45,586 bases of DNA. Source: an uncultured Oscillospiraceae bacterium (GTDB lineage: Bacteria; Bacillota; Clostridia; Oscillospirales; Oscillospiraceae). The notes beneath the pieces were generated by a model that was not told the DNA's origin, searched no databases, and saw only the letters and a list, made by a program, of their open reading frames with translations. The DNA lies in the NCBI GenBank assembly GCA_949948775.1, contig CATLHC010000013.1, forward strand, positions 1 through 45,586, in the 5' to 3' direction. Made by a program: the position numbers and the translations under genes. Below are positions 1-7,507 of the stretch, one piece after another. Numbering within the stretch: position 1 is the first letter of the stretch; each line of letters starts with the position of its first letter.

Positions 1-659
1 GCTGCCAAAACCACAATTCCGGTCTGCGTAAGTGCTCCAAGACCCATTACATCCGGGCGGAATTTCTGGAACAGGTGGTGTTGTATGAGGTCAACCGTCT
101 GGCCTGCTTTGCCAACGAGTACGAGGACGACTTTATCAAGGCCATGATGGGCCAGTCCGCTAAGGTGGCAGACAATGACCGGGCGAGGAAGCAGCGGGAG
201 CTTGACAGCCTGCTGGCGCGGGACAAGGAGCTTGATGTGCTCTTTGAAAAACTCTATGAGGACAATGTGAACCAGAAAATCAATGACGCCCGGTTTGCGA
301 AAATGTCCCAGCGGTATGAAGCGGAGCAGGGGGAGAACGCCAAGAAGATCAAGGCGCTCCGACTGGAACTGAAAAAGTCAGAAGGCCGGAGGATGGACGT
401 TGACACGTTCCTTGAAACCGTCCGCCGCTATACCAACGCCACAGAGATCACCCAGCGCATGGTGGCGGAGCTGATCGACCACATCGACGTATACCATGCC
501 GAGAAGAAGGACGGCGTGACCACCCAGCACATCACGATTTATTACAACTGTATCGGCGCTTTCTCTGTTCCTGATCGCCGGAAAATCCCTGCGGGGGAAA
601 TCACCATGGGAACGAGAAAGGGAGTAGCCGTCAGCTACTCCCCGGAGCGGATCGCTTGA
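1..659 (+). CDS. Large serine recombinase, C-terminal part (window-edge partial)
   Basis: The frame is open from base 3 and runs off the left edge, so only about 218 C-terminal residues are present. It starts inside a zinc-ribbon-like stretch (CQNH...LRKCSK), followed by an aromatic/charged segment (HYIRAEFLEQVVLYEV) and a long charged coiled coil (about residues 50-130 of the fragment). It ends in a domain resembling DUF4368, with HITIYYNCIGAF near the end. This arrangement is typical of the C-terminal half of TnpX/TndX-like large serine recombinases, which excise and integrate conjugative or mobilizable elements. The catalytic resolvase domain would lie to the left of the window. The GTG at base 75 is only an internal codon. 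The gene stops 20 bp before the terminator of the adjacent tRNA-Pro, so the element boundary is probably very close. Family call is firm; element type is unknown. Confidence 0.85.
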   Translation, partial: CQNHNSGLRKCSKTHYIRAEFLEQVVLYEVNRLACFANEYEDDFIKAMMGQSAKVADNDRARKQRELDSLLARDKELDVLFEKLYEDNVNQKINDARFAKMSQRYEAEQGENAKKIKALRLELKKSEGRRMDVDTFLETVRRYTNATEITQRMVAELIDHIDVYHAEKKDGVTTQHITIYYNCIGAFSVPDRRKIPAGEITMGTRKGVAVSYSPERIA

Positions 660-679
660 TATGGTTTTGGACAATAAAA

Positions 680-730
680 ATGCGGAGTGCCCTTCATGGG
701 AAACTCAAATCCCATAAGGACACTCCGCAT
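680..730 (-). terminator. Intrinsic terminator of tRNA-Pro
   Basis: A 10-bp outer stem (680-689 with 721-730) continues, after one mismatch and one bulge, into CCTT/AAGG and ATGGG/CCCAT pairs with a 10-base loop. Read on the minus strand the stem is followed by TTTTTATTGT. It begins at the 3' end of the tRNA-Pro gene, so it is the tRNA terminator. It also lies between that tRNA and the convergent recombinase gene. Confidence 0.85.
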
Positions 731-807
731 GGTCCGAGTGACAGGACTTGAACCTGCGGCCTCTTGACCCCCAGTCAAGCGCGATACCAAACTTCGCCAC
801 ACCCGGA
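730..807 (-). tRNA. tRNA-Pro (anticodon GGG)
   Basis: On the minus strand this folds as a complete cloverleaf. The acceptor stem TCCGGGT pairs with ACTCGGA (one G-U pair) and is followed by an encoded CCA. The anticodon stem CTTGA/TCAAG encloses loop CTGGGGG, giving anticodon GGG. The T arm contains GGTTCAAGTCC. Length is 78 nt with CCA. It lies between a serine recombinase and the amidase operon; tRNA 3' ends are common integration targets, but no duplicated 3' end is visible here. Confidence 0.95.
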
Positions 808-835
808 AATACTCTATACTTTATGGACCTCAAGT

Positions 836-864
836 ATATTACCACATCATCATGAGAAATGCAA
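836..864 (-). promoter_or_regulatory. Sigma-A promoter of tRNA-Pro
   Basis: On the minus strand TTGCAT (859-864) and TAATAT (836-841) are separated by exactly 17 bp. The tRNA 5' end lies about 29 bp downstream of the -10, leaving room for a short 5' leader removed by RNase P. Confidence 0.7.
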
Positions 865-922
865 GAGGCAAATCAAAGATTTTTGAAGAAAGTTGTTTTT
901 TATTCTACCTGAAAAATCGACC

Positions 923-948
923 GCCCACCGCAGGGGAATGCAGTGGGC
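923..948 (-). terminator. Possible terminator of the amidase/ylxM operon
   Basis: GCCCAC (923-928) pairs with GTGGGC (943-948), with GC/GC inside after one mismatch. On the minus strand it is followed by GGTCGATTTTTC. It sits about 130 bp after the amidase stop. The T-run starts five bases after the stem, so this is weaker than the other terminators here. I see nothing else convincing between 865 and 1079. Confidence 0.4.
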
Positions 949-1079
949 AGCCATAGGATTCAAGAAAGAGAGGGAGGAGTTGTCACTGTTTATGACATTG
1001 TTAGAATACCACACCCAAAAGCAAAGTGGTGTATAGAGTTTGAAATATCTTTGAACAATTTGTGAAGGGAAATACTGCT

Positions 1080-1823
1080 TCAAACCAACGTAATGAAGTC
1101 GCTGTTGGCATATCCCTCAGCTCCGTCAAAGGAAACCAGATACCAGCCTTGCCATTGATTCAAAATGGTCAGCCGTGCACCATCGTAAGCCTTGGCAATC
1201 ACCGGCGCAGATGTGGAGGGTCTAGAACGGATATTGAGATAGCCCCAATCCACATCTACGACTCCTTGACGACTGGTACCGCCAGGATTCAAAAATGGAA
1301 TTCCAAAATATTCGGTGAGGGCGAGGACAATGGCTCGAGCAGTTTCGTCCAAATGATTTTTGATCCAGGTAGCGTCATCCTCGTTGTCGTGGTAACCCAA
1401 CTCAATAAACACCGATGGAGCGCGAGGTTGGCGCACCTCCCCGACGGACGTAGTGGCTTCTGCCCGTACACGATTAGGAAGAGGGTAGATGGCCTTTAAG
1501 TTTGTGGCCATGATTTCAGCGGCCCGCTTTCCGTTGGTGCTGCCGGGGTAATAGAACACGATGATACCACGGGTTCCTCCGTAGTTGCTGGGGGCGGAGG
1601 CATTGGAATGTAGAGCTAAGTGAAGATCATAGAAACCGGCGTTGGATGCGCGAATAGAAGATGCGGCGGTCATATCCGGAGTATTTCGAGTATATTGAAT
1701 GCCTGACGCATTTAAGTAGGGGATCATGGCGTCGGCCAGGCGGTTCATCCACTCCTCTTCACTTCCGCCGTTGACATACATGTTGCTTTCCTGTGTGGAT
1801 GGTGAAAGATAGATAATTGGCAT
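1080..1823 (-). CDS. Amidase_3-like cell-wall hydrolase with SH3 domain
   Basis: A 247-residue protein with no signal peptide. The N-terminal ~170 residues follow the N-acetylmuramoyl-L-alanine amidase (Amidase_3) pattern: a conserved acidic segment (GGSEEEWMN), LALHSNAS with the second zinc histidine, and FIELGYHDN with the catalytic glutamate. The C-terminal ~60 residues (WGYLNIRSRPSTSAPV to GYANSDFITLV) form an SH3b cell-wall-binding domain. The family cleaves the bond between muramic acid and L-alanine in peptidoglycan. The usual first zinc-ligand motif DPGHGG is replaced by LSPSTQ, so the normal first histidine is missing. Ribosome binding site GAGGAGG precedes the ATG. It is the last gene of the ylxM-ksgA minus-strand run. 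The role (wall remodelling, spore or prophage lysis) is not shown, and activity is uncertain. Confidence 0.8.
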   Translation of the reverse strand: MPIIYLSPSTQESNMYVNGGSEEEWMNRLADAMIPYLNASGIQYTRNTPDMTAASSIRASNAGFYDLHLALHSNASAPSNYGGTRGIIVFYYPGSTNGKRAAEIMATNLKAIYPLPNRVRAEATTSVGEVRQPRAPSVFIELGYHDNEDDATWIKNHLDETARAIVLALTEYFGIPFLNPGGTSRQGVVDVDWGYLNIRSRPSTSAPVIAKAYDGARLTILNQWQGWYLVSFDGAEGYANSDFITLV

Positions 1824-1883
1824 AGGAAAACCTCCTCTGTTTCATCCTATGCACAAGGCTGGAATTTGACAGAGGGGGCTGTT

Positions 1884-2732
1884 TCAGCTGAGGCGCCGAG
1901 CCAATTCGGAAAACTCCTCCAATCCAAGACGCTCACCACGAACTGTCTCAGACAGACCGCAGTCCAAAATGATTTGCCGAAGCTGCTCTTTGGAAAAACG
2001 ATTCCCATAAACAGCGGAAAGAGCGTTGAGCAGAGTTTTGCGCCGCTGAGCAAACGCGGCTTTTACCACGGAAAAAATTTTGTCTTGATTTCCTTTTACT
2101 GGCGGAACCGCGTGGGGCGTGAGCCGTACGACTGCGGAGGTGACCTTGGGGGAGGGTAAAAAGCAGTCCGGCGGGACCTCGAAAAGCAGCTCACACTGAG
2201 CATGATATTGACAAAACAAGGAAAAGGATCCACAGTCTGCGTCTCCCGGCGCGGCACAGATACGACGGGCTACTTCTCGTTGAATCATAACCGTGATAGA
2301 TTGAAAAAAGCTGGCCTCTAATAACTTGGTAATTACCGGAGTGGTAATGTTGTAAGGCAGGTTTGCGCAGACTTTTACTGTAAAGTTAGAAAACTTGTCA
2401 GATACAATAGCGGCGAGGTCAAGCTTCAATATATCGCCAGAGATGATTTCTACATTGGGGCAGTGTGCCAGCGTCTCGTTCAGAATAGGCAGCAGGGAAG
2501 AGTCCAATTCTATGGCAGCCACTTTACCTGCGCGGAATGCCAGCTGTTGGGTAAGAGAACCAATGCCCGGACCAATCTCCAGTACGGCGCAGTGTTGATC
2601 CAAATGAGCCGAGTCAGCGATATCTTTTGGGACCCAGTCAGCAATGAGAAAATTCTGCCCCATAGATTTGGAAAAGTGGAAACCGTGGCGGGCCAAGAGA
2701 GCTTTGATTTCACTGATATCACACAAATCCAT
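1884..2732 (-). CDS. rsmA: 16S rRNA dimethyladenosine transferase RsmA/KsgA
   Basis: This 282-residue SAM-dependent enzyme dimethylates two adjacent adenosines in the 3' terminal helix of 16S rRNA during small-subunit assembly. Visible motifs are GQNFL (25-29), the SAM-binding loop LEIGPGIGSL (51-60) and the catalytic NLPYNIT (124-130). The C-terminal domain contains FSVVKAAFAQRRKTLLNAL, which is typical of the family. The start is ATG at 2732 with GAGGG 8-9 bases upstream. A TTG five codons further upstream is part of that ribosome binding site and is rejected as a start. It lies between degV and the amidase on the same strand and is likely co-transcribed. Length is normal. Confidence 0.95.
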   Translation of the reverse strand: MDLCDISEIKALLARHGFHFSKSMGQNFLIADWVPKDIADSAHLDQHCAVLEIGPGIGSLTQQLAFRAGKVAAIELDSSLLPILNETLAHCPNVEIISGDILKLDLAAIVSDKFSNFTVKVCANLPYNITTPVITKLLEASFFQSITVMIQREVARRICAAPGDADCGSFSLFCQYHAQCELLFEVPPDCFLPSPKVTSAVVRLTPHAVPPVKGNQDKIFSVVKAAFAQRRKTLLNALSAVYGNRFSKEQLRQIILDCGLSETVRGERLGLEEFSELARRLS

Positions 2733-2778
2733 GATATAATCCCTCAAATCTTCTCATCATTTTTCCTCAAATAATCTG

Positions 2779-3615
2779 TCAATAGGCTGCGACGACCCCT
2801 CCGCTATTGGCATAGTAAGAACTAAGCCCTCGAGTGGCAGTGATGACAACATCGGTGAATTGGCAGCTCTTCCTAGCCAATTCCCATAACTGCTGCGCTC
2901 GTTCAGGGCAGAGACATTGGGCGATATAAAGGATTTTTCCTTTATGCCGTTCGTCCGATGCCATAATGTCCACCAGCTTGGCTAGTGCCTGCTTGATGGA
3001 CAGCGCTTGGCCATGCTTGCAGATCTCTCCCTCGGGTGTGGAACCCATGATAAGCTTAATGCGCAGCGCACCGGTGAGCATGGCCTGTACACGGGTAAGC
3101 CGCCCATTTTTTCTCAGATTATCCAGGTTTTCCAACACAAACAGCGTATTGGTGTCGGTGATCGTCTGTTCCGCCTGCGTAACCACCTGTGAGAAGGGGA
3201 CGCCGGATTTTGCGAGTTGATACACCTTTTGGGCCAGCAGTACCTCCCCAGCGGAGGCGGAACAGGAATTGAACACATGGATGCTACGCTCCGGCTGCTC
3301 CTCCAGAAACATTTGTCTGGCCTGCCAAGCGCTGTTGTGGGAGCCGCTGAGCAGGGCGGAAAGGGTGACCACATATATGTCTCCCTCTGCTTGACGGTAG
3401 GCCTCCAGGTAGTCGCCGGGGGCGGGACAAGAGGAGGACGAGGCGTCAGGACTCTGGTCCATGGCATAAATGAGCAGACTGGTATCCAGGCTTTGATCGT
3501 CCACGTAATCCTTGCCGCCCACCCGGATGGTCAGGGGGATGGAGCGGAATATCGGGTCTGCCCGCATTTCGGGGGTCAAGTCGCAGCAGCTGTCGACAAT
3601 GATGGAAAAACTCAT
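2779..3615 (-). CDS. DegV family fatty-acid-binding protein
   Basis: A 278-residue protein with the DegV signature: SIIVDSCCDLTPEM at the N terminus, SLDTSLLIYAMDQ..SSSSCPAPGDY in the middle, and VFNSCSASAGEVLLA followed by VLENLDNLRKNGRL. DegV proteins bind long-chain fatty acids; several act as FakB partners of a fatty-acid kinase that feeds exogenous fatty acids into phospholipid synthesis. No fakA/dak gene is in the window, so the exact partner is unknown. It follows the trmD fusion by 30 bp on the same strand, with an AAGGGG ribosome binding site. Confidence 0.9.
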   Translation of the reverse strand: MSFSIIVDSCCDLTPEMRADPIFRSIPLTIRVGGKDYVDDQSLDTSLLIYAMDQSPDASSSSCPAPGDYLEAYRQAEGDIYVVTLSALLSGSHNSAWQARQMFLEEQPERSIHVFNSCSASAGEVLLAQKVYQLAKSGVPFSQVVTQAEQTITDTNTLFVLENLDNLRKNGRLTRVQAMLTGALRIKLIMGSTPEGEICKHGQALSIKQALAKLVDIMASDERHKGKILYIAQCLCPERAQQLWELARKSCQFTDVVITATRGLSSYYANSGGVVAAY

Positions 3616-3645
3616 AAAAACAATCCCCTTATATAATAATACAAA

Positions 3646-5001
3646 TTAGATTATATCATTTGAACTAGAATTGTCAAGGGAGGCAGGCAATCCTCGGAGA
3701 TCCTTTTTGACATTTGAAGCAGGGTGTCTCAGCCGCTTTTCATAGGCCACTCGACGAGGGTCGTAGGGATGGGGCACGTCAACCAGCACATTCCCCCGGT
3801 ATTGGAAACCGTGCCGCCGAATCAAACTCTGCATTGCCTTATTCTTTCTGTGGGTGTCCACGCGAAGCCATTCAAGCCCTTGGGCGAGAGCCAGTCGTTC
3901 ACACTCGGCGATCATGCGGTCTGCCAGCCCGGAGCCGTGCCATTGCTGAGCCACCGCACATCGGTGGATGACGGCATAAGGCTGGTCTGAACTCCATTTA
4001 CCGTCGGTGATTGCATCGTAGCCCGTCTCAGGCTGGGTACTGAGGGTAAAAAATCCACCTACCGCGCCGCCGCAGGTGAGCACATAGCATTCGCCGCGGG
4101 TCATATCGGATTCAAAATCCTCTCTGGCGGGATAGCTGGAATTCCACTGCCCAATCGGAATGAGAAGAGCCTTTGCCTGCGCTAAAATGATCTCCATATC
4201 ATTCAGATCGCCTTCCCGGGTCGGACGGCATTCAACCGGCTGCGGCAGGGGAGGGCGGGACAGCTCCCGCTCCAGCTCGTCCAGCAGCTTCTGGTCTGCT
4301 TTGGAGGATAAGTCAAGCTTTTCATACAGGTCGGGCCGCCGCTGCCGGGTGCGAAGCAGAGACTGCTTGCGCCGCCAACGCGCAATCTTGGCATGGTCGC
4401 CGGTGGAGAGTACCTCCGGAATCGCCCTGCCGTGCCATAGGCTGGGGCGGGAGTATTGTGGGTATTCCAGCAGGCCGTCCCAGTGGCTTTCATTTTCAAA
4501 GCACTCTGCGTCAGACAATACCCCGGGCACCAGACGGCATACCGCGTCCGCCACCGCCATGGCGGCGATTTCCCCGCCTGTGAGGACGAAATCACCCAGG
4601 GAAATCTCCTCATCTACACACTCGTCGATAAACCGCTGATCAACGCCCTCATAGTGGCCGCATACCAGGACGAGGTGAGTTTGCTCCCAGGCCAGCCGCT
4701 TGGCGTCCTCCTGCGTAAAGGTCTTGCCGCAGGGAGAGAGGAAGATGGTATGGGGGCGTTTTTCGTACCGGGTGCAGATATGCTCCCAGCAGCGATACAG
4801 CGGATCAGCTTGGAGCACCGCGCCCCGCCCTCCGCCGTAGGGATAGTCGTCCACCTGCTTCTGTTTGTTCAGGGTGTAGTCTCTGATCTGATGGGTGTCG
4901 ATGTGCAGGATGTCCCGCTCCTGCGCCCGGCCCAGAATGGACTCAGACAATACATCGCCCACCGTGTCGGGGAAAAGGGTCATTATGTCGATATAATACA
5001 T
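3646..5001 (-). CDS. trmD: TrmD tRNA (m1G37) methyltransferase fused to a GNAT acetyltransferase domain
   Basis: This is one uninterrupted 451-residue frame; ordinary TrmD is about 240-250 residues. Residues 1-245 are a complete TrmD: YPYGGGRGAV (54-63), LSPCGKTFTQ (88-97), CGHYEGVDQRF (114-124), SLGDFVLTGGE (134-144) and ESHWDGLLEYPQYSRP (171-186). That domain methylates G37 of tRNAs reading CNN codons and prevents +1 frameshifting. After a short proline-rich linker (about 249-257), residues 258-425 form a GNAT domain with acetyl-CoA loop QQWHGSGLADRM (352-363) and NKAMQSLIRRHGFQYRG near its end. The substrate of the GNAT part is unknown. The ATG follows the rimM stop by 2 bp with GAAGGAA upstream, giving tight coupling. 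Both domains look intact. Confidence 0.92.
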   Translation of the reverse strand: MYYIDIMTLFPDTVGDVLSESILGRAQERDILHIDTHQIRDYTLNKQKQVDDYPYGGGRGAVLQADPLYRCWEHICTRYEKRPHTIFLSPCGKTFTQEDAKRLAWEQTHLVLVCGHYEGVDQRFIDECVDEEISLGDFVLTGGEIAAMAVADAVCRLVPGVLSDAECFENESHWDGLLEYPQYSRPSLWHGRAIPEVLSTGDHAKIARWRRKQSLLRTRQRRPDLYEKLDLSSKADQKLLDELERELSRPPLPQPVECRPTREGDLNDMEIILAQAKALLIPIGQWNSSYPAREDFESDMTRGECYVLTCGGAVGGFFTLSTQPETGYDAITDGKWSSDQPYAVIHRCAVAQQWHGSGLADRMIAECERLALAQGLEWLRVDTHRKNKAMQSLIRRHGFQYRGNVLVDVPHPYDPRRVAYEKRLRHPASNVKKDLRGLPASLDNSSSNDII

Positions 5002-5003
5002 AG

Positions 5004-5486
5004 TTACATTCCTTCAATCAGACGGACTTTGATATAGCCCGCCTCGATGTTGGTTTCCAAAATGAACTCCGGCACGGCGGGGATCAATATCTCCCGTTCA
5101 CCGTTCACCACATAAATCTGCTGTATGGAAGGGGAGAGGACCTCTTTCAGCGTCCCCAGCGCATGGCCATTCTCGTCCACCACGTCCAGTCCTATGATAT
5201 CCGCCAGAAAAAAAGCGCTGTCGGGCAGTTTGGCGTCCGCGCGGCGGATCTGAACCGTTTTGCCCTTGAGGGCCATGGCCTGTTCCACCGTGTCCACGCC
5301 ATTAAAACAGGCGATCACGCTGCCCTTGTGCACCTGGCTGGACGCAATCTGTACAGGTTTTGCGTCCACATAGAGGGTGGAGAATTGGCATAGAAACTCT
5401 GGGCTGTCCGCCCATGGCACGATTCGCACCTCGCCGTGGACGCCATGGGTGTTGACAATCTGGCCGCAGTCGAGAAATTCTTTCAT
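5004..5486 (-). CDS. rimM: Ribosome maturation factor RimM
   Basis: A 160-residue protein with the usual two beta-barrel parts: an N-terminal RimM domain (FLDCGQIVNTHGVHGEVRIVPW) and a C-terminal PRC barrel (LGTLKEVLSPSIQQIYVV to EILIPAVPEFI). RimM binds S19 and helps assemble the 30S head. It sits in the conserved rpsP-khpA-rimM-trmD order. Its ribosome binding site (GGAGG) lies directly after a terminator-like hairpin, so rimM and trmD may be expressed at a different level from rpsP and khpA. Confidence 0.95.
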   Translation of the reverse strand: MKEFLDCGQIVNTHGVHGEVRIVPWADSPEFLCQFSTLYVDAKPVQIASSQVHKGSVIACFNGVDTVEQAMALKGKTVQIRRADAKLPDSAFFLADIIGLDVVDENGHALGTLKEVLSPSIQQIYVVNGEREILIPAVPEFILETNIEAGYIKVRLIEGM

Positions 5487-5497
5487 AAAAATACCTC

Positions 5498-5530
5498 CAA
5501 AAAAACAGACGGGGCGCTGCCCCGCCTGTT
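5498..5530 (-). terminator. Terminator-like hairpin between khpA and rimM
   Basis: On the minus strand AACAG-G-CGGGGC pairs with GCCCCG-T-CTGTT across a 3-base loop (arms at 5519-5530 and 5504-5515; one G-U pair, at 5509/5525) and is followed by seven T. That is a textbook intrinsic terminator, but it is inside the rpsP-khpA-rimM-trmD operon. The T-run runs directly into the rimM ribosome binding site. It is likely to attenuate downstream expression. Confidence 0.75.
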
Positions 5531-5537
5531 CTTCGTT

Positions 5538-5768
5538 TCAGTCAACAATGTCGACCGAGAGCTTTTTGCCCTGGCGCTGGGCCACCGAGCGCATCAGCGC
5601 CCGGATTTCCTTGGCGATGCGGCCCTGGCGGCCGATCACCTTGCCCATATCGCCGGGGGCGACCCGGAGCTCCAGCACCGTTTCGGCGGGCGTCTCATAT
5701 TCGGAGACGGACACCGCGTCAGGATCATCCACCAGGCTGCGGGCGATATAAATGAGCAATTCCTTCAT
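5538..5768 (-). CDS. khpA: KH-domain RNA-binding protein KhpA
   Basis: A 76-residue single KH domain with the RNA-binding GxxG loop in MGKVIGRQGRIAKEIRAL. KhpA (YlqC), usually as a dimer or with KhpB, binds many small RNAs and mRNAs and influences cell size and division in Firmicutes. It lies 18 bp after rpsP with an AGGAGG ribosome binding site, the normal context of this family. Confidence 0.93.
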   Translation of the reverse strand: MKELLIYIARSLVDDPDAVSVSEYETPAETVLELRVAPGDMGKVIGRQGRIAKEIRALMRSVAQRQGKKLSVDIVD

Positions 5769-5786
5769 GTGGCCTCCTGATTGAAC

Positions 5787-6023
5787 TTACAGGCCGGCCT
5801 TTTTCAGCAGGTCGCGCACCGTGTCGGTGGGCTGAGCGCCGGCTTTGATCCAGGCCTGGGCCCGGTCAGTGTCGATATTGACAGCGGCGGGATTCTGCCG
5901 GGGGTCATAGGTACCGATCTCCTCGATGAAGCGGCCGTCCCGAGGATAGCGGGAGTCGGCCACCACGACGCGGTAGAAGGGAGCCTTCTTAGCGCCCATA
6001 CGGCGCAGTCTGATCTTAACCAT
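5787..6023 (-). CDS. rpsP: 30S ribosomal protein S16
   Basis: A 78-residue protein starting [25 protein letters not shown] and continuing into the conserved [12 protein letters not shown]16 binds 16S rRNA in the 5' domain and is needed for 30S assembly. The GGAGGTGA ribosome binding site is strong. It begins the rpsP-khpA part of the block, 138 bp after ffh. Confidence 0.97.
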   Translation of the reverse strand: MVKIRLRRMGAKKAPFYRVVVADSRYPRDGRFIEEIGTYDPRQNPAAVNIDTDRAQAWIKAGAQPTDTVRDLLKKAGL

Positions 6024-6104
6024 CGGATATTCACCTCCAAAGTGATTGTTTGTTCATTTATGGTAAATGTCCTAAAAGGGACTTAAACCAACTGCCTTCG
6101 GCGA

Positions 6105-6134
6105 CTTCCTTTTCCTTTGAAAAGAAAAAGGAAG
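6105..6134. repeat. AT-rich hairpin in the ffh-rpsP gap
   Basis: CTTCCTTTTC (6105-6114) pairs with GAAAAAGGAAG (6124-6134, one bulged A). It lies between the ffh stop and the rpsP start in an otherwise featureless gap. No T-run follows on the minus strand, so it is not a standard terminator. The pure purine/pyrimidine arms suggest a transcript-processing site or a dispersed intergenic repeat; only one copy is in this window. Confidence 0.35.
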
Positions 6135-6161
6135 CGAAAAAGAAACTTATAGACTTTACGA

Positions 6162-7502
6162 TCAGAATGGCATTCCCATGCCCTTGAATTTGCCGAACAG
6201 CCCCTTTGCCTTCTTGGGATTGGAGAACTGTCGGGTAAGTTGTTGAATCATATCAAACTGCTTGAGTAGGCGGTTAACATCCACCACTTGGGTCCCGGAC
6301 CCGGCGGCAATGCGTTTTTTCCTGCTGGAATTGAGCACACTGGGGTTTTCCCGTTCATAAGGGGTCATGGACTGGATGATGGCCTCGATGCGCTTGAGAT
6401 TGCCCTCGTCTACGGAGAGATCCAGCTTTTTGCCGCCCATACCGGGAAGCATTCCGGCGATGTCCTCCATGGAACCCATGCTTTTGAGCTGAATGAGCTG
6501 GTCGTAGAAGTCGGCTAGGGTGAATTTGTTCCTGCGCAGCCGCTCCATCTGCTCGGCGGCCTTCTTTGCGTCCAGGTTCTGCTCCGCCTTCTCGATGAGA
6601 GAGAGCACGTCGCCCATGCCCAAAATCCGGCTGGCCATGCGGTCTGGATGGAATACCTCCACCGCGTCCAGCTTTTCGCCGGTACCCGCAAATTTGATGG
6701 GCTTGCCGGTGACCGCTCGGATGGAAAGAGCCGCGCCGCCCCGTGCGTCGCCGTCCAGTTTGGTGAGCATGACGCCGTCGATATCCAGCGCCTCGTCGAA
6801 GGCCTTGGCGGCGGTGACCGCGTCCTGACCGATCATGGCGTCCACGACAAGCAGGATTTCAGTGGGGGTTACCGCCTCCTTAACTCGGCGAAGCTCATCC
6901 ATCAGGGCCTCATCCACATGAAGTCGGCCGGCGGTGTCCAAAAACACCATGTCATTGCCATGGCGCTTGGCGTGTTCCACGGCGGCCTTTGCGATATCCA
7001 CCGGGTCGATCTGGCCCATCTGGAACACCGGGATGTCCAGCTGCTCGCCCACTACCTCCAGCTGCTTGATGGCGGCGGGGCGGTACACGTCGCAGGCGGC
7101 CAGAAGGGGCCGCTTTCCCTGCTTTTTCATCAATCCGGCCAGTTTTGCGCCGTTGGTGGTCTTGCCCGCGCCCTGGAGGCCCACCAGCATCACAACAGTA
7201 GGCGGGGAAGAGGAGATTGCCAGTTTACTGTCTCCGCCGCCCATGAGGGCGGTCAGCTCCTCGTTGACAATTTTAACGATCATCTGGGCGGGGGTGAGGG
7301 ACTCCATTACGTCCTGGCCCACGGCCCGCTCGGTGACTGAGGCCACAAAGCTCTTGACCACCTTGAAATTGACATCCGCCTCCAGGAGCGCCATTTTGAT
7401 CTCCTTCATGGCCTCCTTGACATCGGCCTCGGACAGACGGCCCTTGCCCCGCAGGCGCTTAAAAACGGCAGACAGCTTATCAGTGAGACTTTCAAATGCC
7501 AT
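6162..7502 (-). CDS. ffh: Signal recognition particle GTPase Ffh
   Basis: A 446-residue SRP54 protein. The N domain (1-90) is followed by the G domain with P-loop GLQGAGKTT (108-116), a DTAGRLH motif and TKLDGDARGG. The M domain (about 300-446) includes SMGSMEDIAGMLPGMGGK and the helix near SSRKKRIAAGSG that binds 4.5S RNA. Ffh binds signal sequences emerging from the ribosome and docks with FtsY to deliver membrane proteins to SecYEG. It lies 5 bp after ylxM in the standard ylxM-ffh order. No 4.5S RNA gene is in the window. Confidence 0.97.
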   Translation of the reverse strand: MAFESLTDKLSAVFKRLRGKGRLSEADVKEAMKEIKMALLEADVNFKVVKSFVASVTERAVGQDVMESLTPAQMIVKIVNEELTALMGGGDSKLAISSSPPTVVMLVGLQGAGKTTNGAKLAGLMKKQGKRPLLAACDVYRPAAIKQLEVVGEQLDIPVFQMGQIDPVDIAKAAVEHAKRHGNDMVFLDTAGRLHVDEALMDELRRVKEAVTPTEILLVVDAMIGQDAVTAAKAFDEALDIDGVMLTKLDGDARGGAALSIRAVTGKPIKFAGTGEKLDAVEVFHPDRMASRILGMGDVLSLIEKAEQNLDAKKAAEQMERLRRNKFTLADFYDQLIQLKSMGSMEDIAGMLPGMGGKKLDLSVDEGNLKRIEAIIQSMTPYERENPSVLNSSRKKRIAAGSGTQVVDVNRLLKQFDMIQQLTRQFSNPKKAKGLFGKFKGMGMPF

Positions 7503-7507
7503 AACAG

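Noticed and set aside
850..1083. Minus-strand frame of 77 codons after the amidase
   Set aside because: TTG start overlapping the amidase end, no ribosome binding site, no domain pattern, and it runs through the putative terminator.
6024..6161. 4.5S/SRP RNA gene next to ffh
   Set aside because: The interval lacks the conserved GGAAG/AGCA apical loop of SRP RNA and is largely an AT-rich hairpin.
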